The notes beneath the pieces were generated by a model. That model was not told the DNA's origin, searched no databases, and saw nothing but the letters and a program-made list of their open reading frames with translations. Both the position numbers and the translations under genes were made by a program. Shown here piece by piece: positions 1 through 8,314 of a stretch of 46,795 nucleotides of DNA. Numbering within the stretch: the stretch's first letter is position 1; each line of letters starts with the position of its first letter. The stretch is taken from assembly GCA_002238585.1 (NCBI GenBank), contig MPMQ01000020.1, forward strand, positions 1 to 46,795, in the 5' to 3' direction. The stretch is from Kistimonas sp. bin40 (GTDB lineage Bacteria; Pseudomonadota; Gammaproteobacteria; Pseudomonadales; Endozoicomonadaceae).

Positions 1-720
1 TCCACAGTCTGCATAGGGACAGACATAGGGTTTTGCTCCTGAATGGGTGTGCAAATGTGATTCCAGGTTTCCTGATCGCATGGTCGCATATCCACAGCCT
101 TCATGTGGGCACCCAAATTTTCGTTCTCCTGAGTGGATGCGCCTGTGTCTTTTCAGGGTTTGAGGTAGTGCAAACGCACGCCTGCAGTCTTGCTGGGGAC
201 AGACAAAGGGTTTTTCTTTTGAGTGGACAAGCAAGTGTCTTGTCAGGCTGCCTGACTGTGTGAACGTCTGTCTACAGCCTGTTTGTGAACAGACAAAGGG
301 TTTTGCTCCGGAGTGGGTGCGCAAGTGTCTTGTCAGATTTCCTGATTGTGTGCACGCATGTCCACAGTCTGCATAGGGACAGACATAGGGTTTTGCTCCT
401 GAATGGGTGTGCAAATGTGATTCCAGGTTTCCTGATCGCATGGTCGCATATCCACAGCCTTCATGTGGGCACCCAAATTTTCGTTCTTCTGAGTGGATGC
501 GCCTGTGTCTTTTCAGGGTTTGAGGTAGTGCAAACGCACGCCCACAGTCTTGCTGGGGACAGACAAAGGGTTTTTCTTTTGAGTGGACAAGCAAGTGTCT
601 TGTCAGGCTGCCTGACTGTGTGAACGTCTGTCTACAGCCTGTTTGTGAACAGACAAAGGGTTTTGCTCCTGAGTGGGTGCGCAAGTGTCTTGCCAGATTT
701 CCTGGTTGTGTGCACGCATG
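1..720. repeat. Two tandem 360-bp copies (four-finger block) inside gene 1
   Basis: Bases 1-360 and 361-720 differ at only 6 positions by direct comparison (about 98% identity). The unit is four 90-bp fingers. A diverging further copy starts at 721. The block keeps the reading frame. Confidence 0.95.
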
Positions 721-1569
721 TCCACAGTCTGCATAGGGACAGACATAGGGTTTTGCTCCTGAGTGGGTGTGCAGGTGTCGTGTCAGATTTACTGCGTGTG
801 CGAACGAATTGTCACAGTTGTCATAGGGACAGACAAAGGGTTTTTCTCCTGAGTGGGTGCGCAAGTGTCTTTTCAGATTTGCTGATTGTGTGCACGCACG
901 TCCACAGTCTGCATAGGGACAGACAAAGGGGTTTGCTCCTGAGTGGATGTGCAAGTGTCTTTTCAGCGTTACTGCGTGTGCGAACGAACTTCCACAGTTG
1001 TCATGGGGGCAGACAAAGGGTTTTGCTCCTGAGTGGGTGTGCAAGTGTCTTTTCAGATTTCCTGACTGTGTGTACGCAAGTCCACAGCCTGCATAGGGAC
1101 AGACAAAGGGGTTTGCTCCTGAGTGGATGTGCAAGTGTCTTTGCAGCGTTACTGCGTGTGTGAACGAATTTCCACAGTTGTCATGGGGACAGACAAAGGG
1201 TTTTGCTCCTGAGTGGGTGCGCAAGTGTCTTTTCAGATTTCCTGATTGTGTGCACGCACGGCCACAGTCTGCATAGGGACAGACAAAGGGTTTTTCTCCG
1301 GAGTGGATACGCAAGTGTCTTTTCAGCGTTACTGCGTGTGCGAACAAATGTCCACAGGTGTCATAGGGACAGACAAAGGATTTGTTGCCAATGTGGGGGT
1401 TCAGGTGTCTTGTCCGGTTGCACGGTTGCGCCAATTCTTGGCAGCCGTCGTTATAGGGGCAGGCCGGCGCGACGGCTGTTTTCCGCCTGGCGCGGCACCC
1501 TGCGCGTACTGATTGGCTCGTGACCGCTCCAGGCGCAGATGTCGGGGGGGGTGTGGGTGTGTGCAGCAT
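1..1569 (-). CDS. Poly-C2H2 zinc-finger protein (gene 1), C-terminus beyond window
   Basis: The open frame runs from an ATG at 1569 to the window edge, 523 codons without a stop. Residues 1-34 are Pro/Ala-rich and begin MLHTPTPPP. A degenerate finger with CPYNDGC follows at about 35-65. From residue 66 there are 15 complete 30-residue fingers and the first 8 residues of a sixteenth. The fingers alternate between two kinds, one with CGHACTQSGNLTRH-like helices and one with FAHAVTLKRH-like helices, so the gene was built from two-finger and four-finger units. Cys, His, Phe and Leu positions are canonical, so zinc-dependent nucleic-acid binding is the expected activity. The start was chosen because the MLHxPT motif, a GGA core 7 nt upstream and the promoter 57 bp upstream recur in the other genes. 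The C-terminal tag is not visible. The product's site of action is unknown. Confidence 0.9.
   Translation of the reverse strand, partial: MLHTPTPPPTSAPGAVTSQSVRAGCRARRKTAVAPACPYNDGCQELAQPCNRTRHLNPHIGNKSFVCPYDTCGHLFAHAVTLKRHLRIHSGEKPFVCPYADCGRACTQSGNLKRHLRTHSGAKPFVCPHDNCGNSFTHAVTLQRHLHIHSGANPFVCPYAGCGLAYTQSGNLKRHLHTHSGAKPFVCPHDNCGSSFAHAVTLKRHLHIHSGANPFVCPYADCGRACTQSANLKRHLRTHSGEKPFVCPYDNCDNSFAHAVNLTRHLHTHSGAKPYVCPYADCGHACTQPGNLARHLRTHSGAKPFVCSQTGCRQTFTQSGSLTRHLLVHSKEKPFVCPQQDCGRAFALPQTLKRHRRIHSEERKFGCPHEGCGYATMRSGNLESHLHTHSGAKPYVCPYADCGHACTQSGNLTRHLRTHSGAKPFVCSQTGCRQTFTQSGSLTRHLLVHSKEKPFVCPQQDCRRAFALPQTLKRHRRIHSGERKFGCPHEGCGYATMRSGNLESHLHTHSGAKPYVCPYADCG
901..1260. repeat. Two tandem 180-bp copies (two-finger block) inside gene 1
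   Basis: Bases 901-1080 and 1081-1260 differ at 9 positions (95% identity). Each copy spans two fingers. Confidence 0.9.
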
Positions 1570-1625
1570 AGGGTTGTCCGGTGGAAGTCAGTCGTGGCCT
1601 GGAGTTGGACCGGGATATCCGTTTT

Positions 1626-1653
1626 TTTATTCGTCCTGTGACAGGCTGGTCAC
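1626..1653 (-). promoter_or_regulatory. Promoter-like element of gene 1
   Basis: On the minus strand it reads -35 GTGACC, 16-bp spacer, -10 AATAAA. The -10 lies 57 bp from the ATG. An A-rich run follows the -10. It aligns with the elements of the other genes through the shared GTCACAGGACG spacer. Confidence 0.5.
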
Positions 1654-1738
1654 CCGGATAAAGGCCCTTGCCGCTGATCCTGGCTGGAGGGGAGCCATAA
1701 TGAACCAGGCGCATTGGCGCGGCCGCACAGGTCTGCCG

Positions 1739-1804
1739 TCGAGCCCTGGCGAGCTGGGTGTCGAGCCCTGGCGAGCTGGGTGTCGAGCCCTGGCGAGCTG
1801 GGTG
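1739..1804. repeat. 3 x 22-bp perfect tandem repeat
   Basis: Three perfect copies of a unit beginning TCGAGCCCTGGC and ending GAGCTGGGTG. The 22-bp length is not a multiple of three, in keeping with non-coding DNA. It lies between the gene 2 stop and the gene 1 promoter. Confidence 0.95.
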
Positions 1805-1949
1805 TTGTTGCCGACATCTGGTAAAGCCAGCAGGGAGGAACCTGGCCCTGTTCGCGCTCTTTGCATCAGGAGACACTATGGACACTGGGGCCTGGCGGGT
1901 GCAGAGCCGTCTTTGGCCACCAGAAACGGGGGCCGCTCGCCGTCTCCTG

Positions 1950-3683
1950 CTAACGGCTTGGCCGGCCAGAGTGTTTCCCCGGTGGAGCGGACTTGTAAAC
2001 ACAACCGCCGGATACCCAGGCGATAACAGGACAATAGTGACCGGTCTGATGAGCGTGGGATGCGCTGGGGGCAAATGGCATAGCCTGACTGCTGTGTGCT
2101 CTCACGGGAGTATCTGACAGGTCTGCTGGCATGCGCGCATGACCGGCGTGTGCGCATGCCAGGATCCTGCTCCCTGCCTGCGGGCGTTGAGCTACTTCCC
2201 ACAGTTGATGCCTGTGTGAACCAGAACGGGCATGGCGCAGCTGGCCAGCCCGGGCCTGTGCGGTATTTTTGTGAACGCACCCCTGTGATCTGGGCATCCG
2301 GTCTCCTGCGGTTGTTTTGTCCGGATTTCCATCAGGGCAGCGGCGCGGCCGTGTGTCGGCCTGGCCATGCCGATGTGGTTTCAGCCTGTCTGCCGGCCGG
2401 CAGGGCGCGTGTTGACCGGCGTGGACGCGCTGGTGTCTTTTCAGGTTGCCTGATTGTGTAAACGCGCGTCCACAGCCCTCATGCAGGCAGGCAAAGGATT
2501 TTTTTCCGGAGTGAACGCGCAAGTGTCTTTTCAGGTTGCCTGATTGTGTGAATGCGCGTCCACAGCCTTCATGGAGACAGGCAAAAGGTTTTTGTCCTGA
2601 GTGCCTGAGGAAATGCACGTTCAGGGCGCTCAATTGCGTGAATGAACGTCGACAGCCTTCATGGGGACAGACAAAGATTCTTTTGGGTGCCGGGACAGAC
2701 AAATGTCTTGTCAGGGCGACTGATGGGGCGAGCGCCTGTTTCCCACCATCAGGGGGATGGAGAAAAGGTTTTTGGTGGGGATGAATAGCATGCAAGTGAT
2801 AGACAAGAGTGCTTGCTCGTGCGAACGAACGTCCACAGCCTTCACAGGGACAGCCAAAGTTTTTTTCTCCGGAGTGAAAGCGCAAGTGTGATTTCAGATT
2901 GGCGGATTGTGTGGACGCATAGCCACAGTTCTCATGGGGACAGACAAAGGGTTTGTGTCCTGAATGGATGTACAAGTGTGCTGCCAGCTGGCTTTTTTGT
3001 GTAAACCTGTGGCCGCAGCCTTCCAGGAGACAGACGAACAATCTTTCTTTGGTATGAACAGCACGCCAGTGATACTGCAGAGGGCTTGGTTGTGTGTACG
3101 CCTGTTGACAGTCGGCATACGGACAGACAAACAATCTTTGTCCTGAATGGACGTTCGCGTGTCTGGTGAGAGCAGACCGGCGTGGGAAGGTGTGTCCACA
3201 GCCTTCCTGTAGACAGACAAAAGGTCTTTTCCCTGAGTGGACGACCAGGTGTTGTGTCAGACCAGGCTGGTGTGCGAACGAACGTCGACAGTCTTTAAAC
3301 GGGCAGATAAAAGGCTTTTCTCCTGAGTGGATACGAAAGTGTATGGTCAGGCGATGTGATTGGGTGAACGAACGTCCACAACCATCATGAGGACAGACAT
3401 GGGTTTTTTCTCCGGTGTGGCGGCGCTTGTATGCTGCCTGCTGGCCTGATTGTGTGACGCAATGTCCAGAACCTTCATGTGAGGAGATAGAGTCTGTTGC
3501 TGCGCGGCAGTTGTGCCGATGCCTGTTCGGGTTGCTGGATTTCTGGAACGCTGTACCAGAGTCGTCATACGGGCAGATACGCAGGGACGGTGTTGTTCGG
3601 CTGCGGGGGGATGGTGCTCGCTGTGGTTGCCTTGTTTCAGGCATTGGCGCAGAGGCTGAGGACAGTGTGGGTGCGTGCAGCAT
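1950..3683 (-). CDS. Poly-C2H2 zinc-finger protein (gene 2), 577 aa
   Basis: Residues 1-95 carry MLHAPT and two degenerate fingers (ICPYDDSG lacks its second Cys). About ten intact fingers follow from residue 96 to about 430, interrupted by one decayed finger (LHPPDGGKQA) that has lost its cysteines. The last two fingers are near-copies sharing CGRAFTQSGNLKRH, a fresh 90-bp duplication. The linker of about 145 residues is Arg/Gln/His-rich and ends in the family tag (VIAWVSGGCVYKS). The frame stays open upstream to 3854, but the ATG at 3683 matches the other genes, has GAGG 9 nt upstream and sits 53 bp below the promoter, whereas the longer start would lie upstream of it. Confidence 0.9.
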   Translation of the reverse strand: MLHAPTLSSASAPMPETRQPQRAPSPRSRTTPSLRICPYDDSGTAFQKSSNPNRHRHNCRAATDSISSHEGSGHCVTQSGQQAAYKRRHTGEKTHVCPHDGCGRSFTQSHRLTIHFRIHSGEKPFICPFKDCRRSFAHQPGLTQHLVVHSGKRPFVCLQEGCGHTFPRRSALTRHANVHSGQRLFVCPYADCQQAYTQPSPLQYHWRAVHTKERLFVCLLEGCGHRFTQKSQLAAHLYIHSGHKPFVCPHENCGYASTQSANLKSHLRFHSGEKNFGCPCEGCGRSFARASTLVYHLHAIHPHQKPFLHPPDGGKQALAPSVALTRHLSVPAPKRIFVCPHEGCRRSFTQLSALNVHFLRHSGQKPFACLHEGCGRAFTQSGNLKRHLRVHSGKKSFACLHEGCGRAFTQSGNLKRHQRVHAGQHAPCRPADRLKPHRHGQADTRPRRCPDGNPDKTTAGDRMPRSQGCVHKNTAQARAGQLRHARSGSHRHQLWEVAQRPQAGSRILACAHAGHARMPADLSDTPVRAHSSQAMPFAPSASHAHQTGHYCPVIAWVSGGCVYKSAPPGKHSGRPSR

Positions 3684-3735
3684 GGGGGCTTGCCTCGAAG
3701 ATGGGTCGGGCGTTGGAGTGCCGGATCTGTATCTG

Positions 3736-3764
3736 TGTATCCGCCCTTGTAACCGGCTTGTCAT
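3736..3764 (-). promoter_or_regulatory. Promoter-like element of gene 2
   Basis: -35 ATGACA, 17-bp spacer, -10 GATACA on the minus strand, 53 bp upstream of the ATG. Confidence 0.6.
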
Positions 3765-3950
3765 GTTGATCAAGTGCCTTTCTGACGGCTGGCATCTGTT
3801 GCAGGGATCAGGCAGATGGAGATTCAGGGGTGGTTCGCAGCCCATCCGGGACAAGACAGGGTGCCACCGGGATTGAGCGGGTGCACAGTTGTCCTGGTGC
3901 GGTGCGACCGGCCGCGCTTGTCACAGCGGGAGGCATTGTGCTGTCTTGCG

Positions 3951-5447
3951 TCACAGGCTCGGTCTGCCAGGGATTTGTTGTCCTGCAGGAGGAGACTGGT
4001 AAACGACACCACCGCACACCCGGACGATAACAGAACGGTAAGGGCCTGCCTGGTGTGCGAGGGTTATCCCATGGGCAGGTGCGCTTGTGAGACTGCCGTG
4101 TGTTCTCACCAGAGCCTTGCGCTGCCCTTCTTTCCTGAACCTGTGAGGGGCGTCGGCGGGGAAGGCTTCGCGTGTATGGCGGGCATGGCCTCTCTTGCCA
4201 CCATGGACCGGCGGACGCTTTGCCAGCGTGTCTTTATACCGCCATTGTTTGTCAGAGTCGTTCCGGTCGCGGGAACAGGCTGATTGTGCATGATGTGATG
4301 GTATGGCGCCGAGCGCGCCTGCGTGTGGCCGGCGTTGTTTGTCATCGCCGCCCTGACCGCAGCAGCAGGGCTGTTGTGCAGTGCGGCTGCCGGGATGCCT
4401 TTTCGGGTTTTTGAAGGGGTGGAACCGCAGGGGGCGGTCCTCGTGTGGGCAGACAAAGGATTTTGCGCGCGAGTGGCGAGGCTGATGTGTTTTCAGGTTG
4501 CCAACGGCTGTGGACGAATATCCACAGGCTTCATACCAACAGATAAAAGGTTTTTTTCCTGAGTGAGTGCGCCAGTGTCTTTTCAGGTTTCCAGATTTTG
4601 TGGACGAATATCCACAGCCTTCATGTAAGCAGGCAAAGGGTTCTATTCCTGAGTGGATACGCAAGTGGATGTTCAGCGATTTCGCCTCACTACACCTGTG
4701 CCTGCAAAACGCCCGGGGGCAGGCAAAGGCTTTTTCCCCTGAGTGGGTGCGCAAGTGGGTGTTCAGCGATCTTTTTTGTTTGAATCGGCGTGCACAAGAT
4801 TCCCTGGGGCAGACAAAAGGTGTTGCGCTTGAGTGGCTGGTGAGGTGTTGTTTCAAACCGCCTGATCGTGTGGACGTATATCCACAGCCACCATGGGGAC
4901 AGGCAAAGGGTTTTTCTCCTGAGTGGGTGCGCAAGTGTCTGGTCAGATTTCCTGAGTGTTTGCACGCAAGTCCACAGTCTGCATAGGGACAGACAAAGGG
5001 TTTTTCTCCGGTGTGGATACGCAGGTGGCTCCGGCGATGTGCGGCTGTTGAGAAACGTTTCCTGCAGCCTTCATACAAACAGGCAAAGGGTCTGATTCCG
5101 GTGTGGATGTGCTGGTGCGTTCGCAGCGCACCGGATTGTTTGAACGCCTGTCCACAGGAATCATACGGGCAGACATAGGGTTTTTCGCCTGAGTGGACGC
5201 GCAGATGTTTTTTCAGGTCGTTGGATTTGGGGGACGAATATCTACAGCCTTCATACCAACAGCCAAAGCGTTTTTTCCCTGGGTGGATGCGCGCGTATCT
5301 TTGCATGTGGCTTGAATGTGCGCATGCCCGTCCCCCACCTTCTTGCGGACAGACGCGGGGGCAGGCCCTGCTGCGGGGGGCTGCGTGCGGGTGGTCTGCC
5401 ACTGGCATTGATGCACAGGCAGAGGCTGTTACAGGCGTGTGCAACAT
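3951..5447 (-). CDS. Poly-C2H2 zinc-finger protein (gene 3), 498 aa
   Basis: The start MLHTPVTASA is at 5447. This gene lacks the GGA core seen before the others (the leader ends CTTCTGTCCT). Residues 32-61 form a degenerate finger (VCPQEGGG, second Cys lost). Nine intact fingers span about 62-331, followed by a decayed tenth (VCPHEDRP). Several fingers have Ser/Thr-rich helices (YSSTKSGNLKRH). The linker is about 135 residues, and the tag is diverged (VIVRVCGGVVYQS). The fingers have the conserved Cys/His ligands and the Phe and Leu core, so zinc-dependent DNA or RNA binding is expected. The target is unknown. Confidence 0.9.
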   Translation of the reverse strand: MLHTPVTASACASMPVADHPHAAPRSRACPRVCPQEGGGRACAHSSHMQRYARIHPGKKRFGCWYEGCRYSSPKSNDLKKHLRVHSGEKPYVCPYDSCGQAFKQSGALRTHQHIHTGIRPFACLYEGCRKRFSTAAHRRSHLRIHTGEKPFVCPYADCGLACKHSGNLTRHLRTHSGEKPFACPHGGCGYTSTRSGGLKQHLTSHSSATPFVCPRESCARRFKQKRSLNTHLRTHSGEKAFACPRAFCRHRCSEAKSLNIHLRIHSGIEPFACLHEGCGYSSTKSGNLKRHWRTHSGKKPFICWYEACGYSSTAVGNLKTHQPRHSRAKSFVCPHEDRPLRFHPFKNPKRHPGSRTAQQPCCCGQGGDDKQRRPHAGALGAIPSHHAQSACSRDRNDSDKQWRYKDTLAKRPPVHGGKRGHARHTREAFPADAPHRFRKEGQRKALVRTHGSLTSAPAHGITLAHQAGPYRSVIVRVCGGVVYQSPPAGQQIPGRPSL

Positions 5448-5499
5448 AGGACAGAAGGCGGCAGAGGTCGACGGGAGCTTGGAGTGCAGAACCTGTAGT

Positions 5500-5528
5500 T
5501 GTATCTGCCCCTGTGACCCCTTTGTTAT
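5500..5528 (-). promoter_or_regulatory. Promoter-like element of gene 3
   Basis: -35 ATAACA, 17-bp spacer, -10 GATACA, 53 bp from the ATG. Confidence 0.6.
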
Positions 5529-5620
5529 CTTGATCAGGCTTTTTCCGGCAGGTGCCTGTGACAGGTCTGACGGCTGTTGTCATCGACTGGATATGTTCGG
5601 TGAAGCCGGAACCTCCGTCC

Positions 5621-7981
5621 TCAGAGCAGGGAACGGCCGCCAATCTCCTGCGGCAGGTTTGGGCCGCCAGGGTTGTGGTGTCCCGGTGGAGGCGATCGAT
5701 AAACGACACCGCCGGACACCCAGACGATAACAGGAAGGGGTTTGCCTGGTTTTGAGTGGGGTCCAGGGGCGGGCGCGGTGCTGAGCCTGTCGCGTGTTGC
5801 CGGCTGGGCCTTGCTCTGGCCTCGTGTCAGGAATGAATGCCGGTGTGAAGCACCGGGGGCCGGTTTGCGACAGCCAGACAGGGCCGCTGCGGCACTGGTG
5901 CGAGCGCCAGGGTGCAGTTCGGGTGTCATGTCTTGTGCGAACCGGTTGTCACTGTTCCTGTCAGAACTCAGACAGGGCCGTTGACCGGTGCGCCGGGGAG
6001 GATGTGTTTTCAGGATGGATGGCAGGCTGAAGGGGCGTGCGTGCTGATGCGCAAACCCCGTTGCACGGCCCTCGTAAGGCCGCGCGCAAGCTTGCTTGTT
6101 GATGTGTGCAGTTGTGCGCCGGCTGACACAGGGTTTGTGATGGGGGTGGGCGCGCCAGTGCCGTATCAGATGGCCGGATTGTGTGAATGCACGGCCACAG
6201 CCCTCAGCTGGGCAGACAAAAGGTGTTTTTCCTGAGTGAATGCGCCAGTGTGTTTCCAGCGTGCTGGAGGCGGTGAAAGCACGTCCACAGCCTGTCTGTG
6301 TGCAGACAAAGGGTCTTTCTTTGGTATGGACAGCACGCAAGTGATATTTCAACCCGTTTGATTGTGCGCACGAATATCCACAGCCCTCGCGTTGGCAGAC
6401 AAAGGACTTTTTTCTTGCGTGAAAGACAAAGGGTTTTTTTCTTGCGTGAATGAGCAAGTGCGTTTTCAGGTCATAGGATTGTATGAACGCACGTCCACAG
6501 CCTGCCTGTGTGCAGATAAAGGGTCTTGCTTTGGTGTGAACCGCACGCAAGTGATATTCCAACCCGCTTGATTGCAAGTACGAAGAGCCGCAGCCCTCGT
6601 GTTGGCAGACAAAGGGTTTGGCGTTGGTGTGGAGGCAAAGGTGTCTTGTCCGTGTGACTTTTTGTGAGAATGAGCGTCCACAGTTTTCATAGGGACAGAC
6701 GAAGGGCCTTTCTTTTGAGTGGGTGCGCAAGTGCAGTGTCAGATTGCAGGATTTTGTGGAGGAATACCCACAGCCCTCGTGTTGGCAGGCAAAGAGCTTT
6801 TTTCTTGCGTGAATGAGCAAGTGCGTTTTCAGGTCATAGGGTTGTATGAACGCACGTCCACAGTCTGCCTGTGTGCAGAGAAAGGGTCTTGCTTTGGTGT
6901 GAACGGCACGCAAGTGATATTCCAATCCGCTTGATTGCAAGTACGAAGAGCTGCAGCCCTTGTGTTGGCAGATAAAGGGTTTGGCGTTGGTGTGGAGGTG
7001 AAGGTGTCTTGTCCGTGTGACTTTTTGTGCGAATGAGCGTCCACAGTTTTCATAGGGACAGACGAAGGGCTTTTCTCTTGAGTGGGTGCGCAAGTGCAGT
7101 GTCAGATTGCAGGATTTTGTGGAGGAATACCCACAGCCTTCATGTGGGCAGACAAGGGGCTTGTATCCTGAGTGCGTAAACAAGTGGCTTTTTAGCACGC
7201 CTGCTTGTCTGAACGCACGTCCACAGACTTCATGGGGGCAGACAAAGGGTCTTTCTCCTGTGTGGACACGCAGGTGTCTTTTCAGGTCGTTCCATTGTAT
7301 GGACGCATATCCACAGTCCTCATGCCAACAGGTAAAAGATCTGTTTCCCTTGTGTGTGCGCCAGTGCCTTTTGAGGTAGTCTGATCGCGCAAAAGAACGT
7401 CCACAGTCCTCATATCGACAGATAAAGGGTTTGTCATCGCAGTGACGGCGGGCATGTTTTCTCAGGCTGCATAGTTGTGCGGTGGAATATCTACAGTCTT
7501 CACAGGGACAGACAAAGGGGTTTGCTTTGGTATGCAAAGCACCCATGTGATATGTCAGAGTGCCGGATTGTGTCGCCGCATATCCACAGCCGTCATGGGG
7601 ACAAACAAAGGGTTTTTTTCCTGCGTGGATACGCAGGTGTTTTTTCAGGTTGTTTGATTGCGTGAAGCTGTATTCACAGTCCGGGTGAGGACAGACAAAG
7701 GGTTTTTCTCCTGAGTGGGTGCGCAAGTGTCTGGTCAGATTTCCTGATTGTTTGCACGCATGTCCACAGTCTGCATAGGGACAGACAAAGGGTTTGTTGC
7801 CGCTGTGGCGGCTCAGGTGTCTGGTCGGGTTCCAGGAGCGCGTCCATTCCTTGCCGCAGTCGTTATAGGGGCCGGTACGCGCAACGGCTGTTGTCCGGCT
7901 GGAGCGGCGCTCTACGCATACTGGTTGGTCTGTGATAGCTACAGGAGAAGATAGCGAGGGCGTTGTGGGCGTGTGCAGCAT
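5621..7981 (-). CDS. Poly-C2H2 zinc-finger protein (gene 4), 786 aa, about 18 fingers
   Basis: This has the most intact fingers in the window. It starts MLHTPTTPSLSS. Finger 0 (TGPYNDCGKEW) has lost its first Cys. Eighteen intact fingers run from residue 66 to about 618. Fingers 8-11 and 12-15 are a duplicated four-finger block of 121 residues. A nine-residue scrap (VFHARKKSF) between fingers 15 and 16 looks like a slippage scar at the block junction. Fingers with the longer H-x4-H spacing (HLRAVHTKxRPF) recur. The tag is VIVWVSGGVVYRS, and the frame then runs 9 residues past the usual end because the normal TAG is changed. GGA lies 7 nt before the ATG. Confidence 0.92.
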   Translation of the reverse strand: MLHTPTTPSLSSPVAITDQPVCVERRSSRTTAVARTGPYNDCGKEWTRSWNPTRHLSRHSGNKPFVCPYADCGHACKQSGNLTRHLRTHSGEKPFVCPHPDCEYSFTQSNNLKKHLRIHAGKKPFVCPHDGCGYAATQSGTLTYHMGALHTKANPFVCPCEDCRYSTAQLCSLRKHARRHCDDKPFICRYEDCGRSFARSDYLKRHWRTHKGNRSFTCWHEDCGYASIQWNDLKRHLRVHTGERPFVCPHEVCGRAFRQAGVLKSHLFTHSGYKPLVCPHEGCGYSSTKSCNLTLHLRTHSREKPFVCPYENCGRSFAQKVTRTRHLHLHTNAKPFICQHKGCSSSYLQSSGLEYHLRAVHTKARPFLCTQADCGRAFIQPYDLKTHLLIHARKKLFACQHEGCGYSSTKSCNLTLHLRTHSKERPFVCPYENCGRSFSQKVTRTRHLCLHTNAKPFVCQHEGCGSSYLQSSGLEYHLRAVHTKARPFICTQAGCGRAFIQSYDLKTHLLIHARKKPFVFHARKKSFVCQREGCGYSCAQSNGLKYHLRAVHTKERPFVCTQTGCGRAFTASSTLETHWRIHSGKTPFVCPAEGCGRAFTQSGHLIRHWRAHPHHKPCVSRRTTAHINKQACARPYEGRATGFAHQHARPFSLPSILKTHPPRRTGQRPCLSSDRNSDNRFAQDMTPELHPGARTSAAAALSGCRKPAPGASHRHSFLTRGQSKAQPATRDRLSTAPAPGPHSKPGKPLPVIVWVSGGVVYRSPPPGHHNPGGPNLPQEIGGRSLL
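6430..7152. repeat. 363-bp tandem duplication (four fingers) inside gene 4
   Basis: About 6430-6789 repeats at about 6793-7152 with an exact 363-bp offset (for example, 6481 matches 6844) and few differences by eye. 363 bp equals three 30-residue fingers plus one 31-residue finger. Confidence 0.9.
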
Positions 7982-8314
7982 AGGGTTGTCCGGTGAAAGT
8001 CAGTCGCAGTCTGGAATTGGATCGGGACATCCGTTTTTTTATCCGTCCTGTGACCCTCTTGTTACCCGGATAAAGACCCTTGGCGCCGACCTCCCTGGCG
8101 AGGGAGCACCAGCCCAGCTCCCCTGGCGCGGCTGCACATGTCTGCCGTCGTGCGCTGGCGAGCCGGGTGTCGTTTGCGACATCTGTTGCAGCCGGCAGGA
8201 GGAAACCTGGCCCTGTTGGCAGCCGCTGCGGGACGGGGCGCCAGGGCCGCTGAGGCTTGGCAGATACCGAGCCGTCCCGGCGCGCCAGCACACCGAGCCG
8301 CCTGCAGTCTCCTG
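7982..8314. other. Intergenic spacer between genes 4 and 5 (333 bp)
   Basis: It contains the gene 4 promoter (8038-8065) and the downstream flank of gene 5. It resembles the gene 1/2 spacer: both carry the A-tract promoter variant and Leu-Ala-Arg-type GC-rich sequence. No gene is seen. Confidence 0.65.
8038..8065 (-). promoter_or_regulatory. Promoter-like element of gene 4
   Basis: -35 GTAACA, 16-bp spacer, -10 GATAAA followed by an A run, 57 bp from the ATG. It is the same sub-type as the gene 1 element. Confidence 0.6.

Larger units (their letters stand above)
1570..1949. other. Intergenic spacer between genes 1 and 2 (380 bp)
   Basis: It holds the gene 1 promoter (1626-1653), a 3 x 22-bp tandem repeat (1739-1804) and the downstream flank of gene 2. 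No convincing gene is present. Short open frames here are by-products of the GC-rich composition. Confidence 0.7.

Noticed and set aside
1-1400. 90-bp periodic direct repeats resembling a CRISPR or satellite array
   Set aside because: The period is exactly 30 codons and every unit encodes a C2H2 finger with conserved ligands. There are no unrelated spacers.
33-1523. Several plus-strand open frames opposite the gene 1 fingers (DRQRVLLLSGCASVFS-type repeats), with similar ones opposite every other finger gene
   Set aside because: They are antisense shadows. The conserved finger codons leave few stops on the other strand, the frames have no consistent starts or leaders, and their repeats are explained by the fingers.
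1451-2280. Minus-strand frames in the gene 1/2 spacer, including one with Leu-Ala-Arg repeats
   Set aside because: They overlap the promoter and a 22-bp out-of-frame repeat, and have no leader or paralogue in a conserved position.
1950-3854. Upstream in-frame starts for gene 2 (3854) and likewise at 11472, 13112, 19315, 29542, 33588 and 36064
   Set aside because: They extend through or beyond the conserved promoter element and lack the MLH-type start with its GGA leader.
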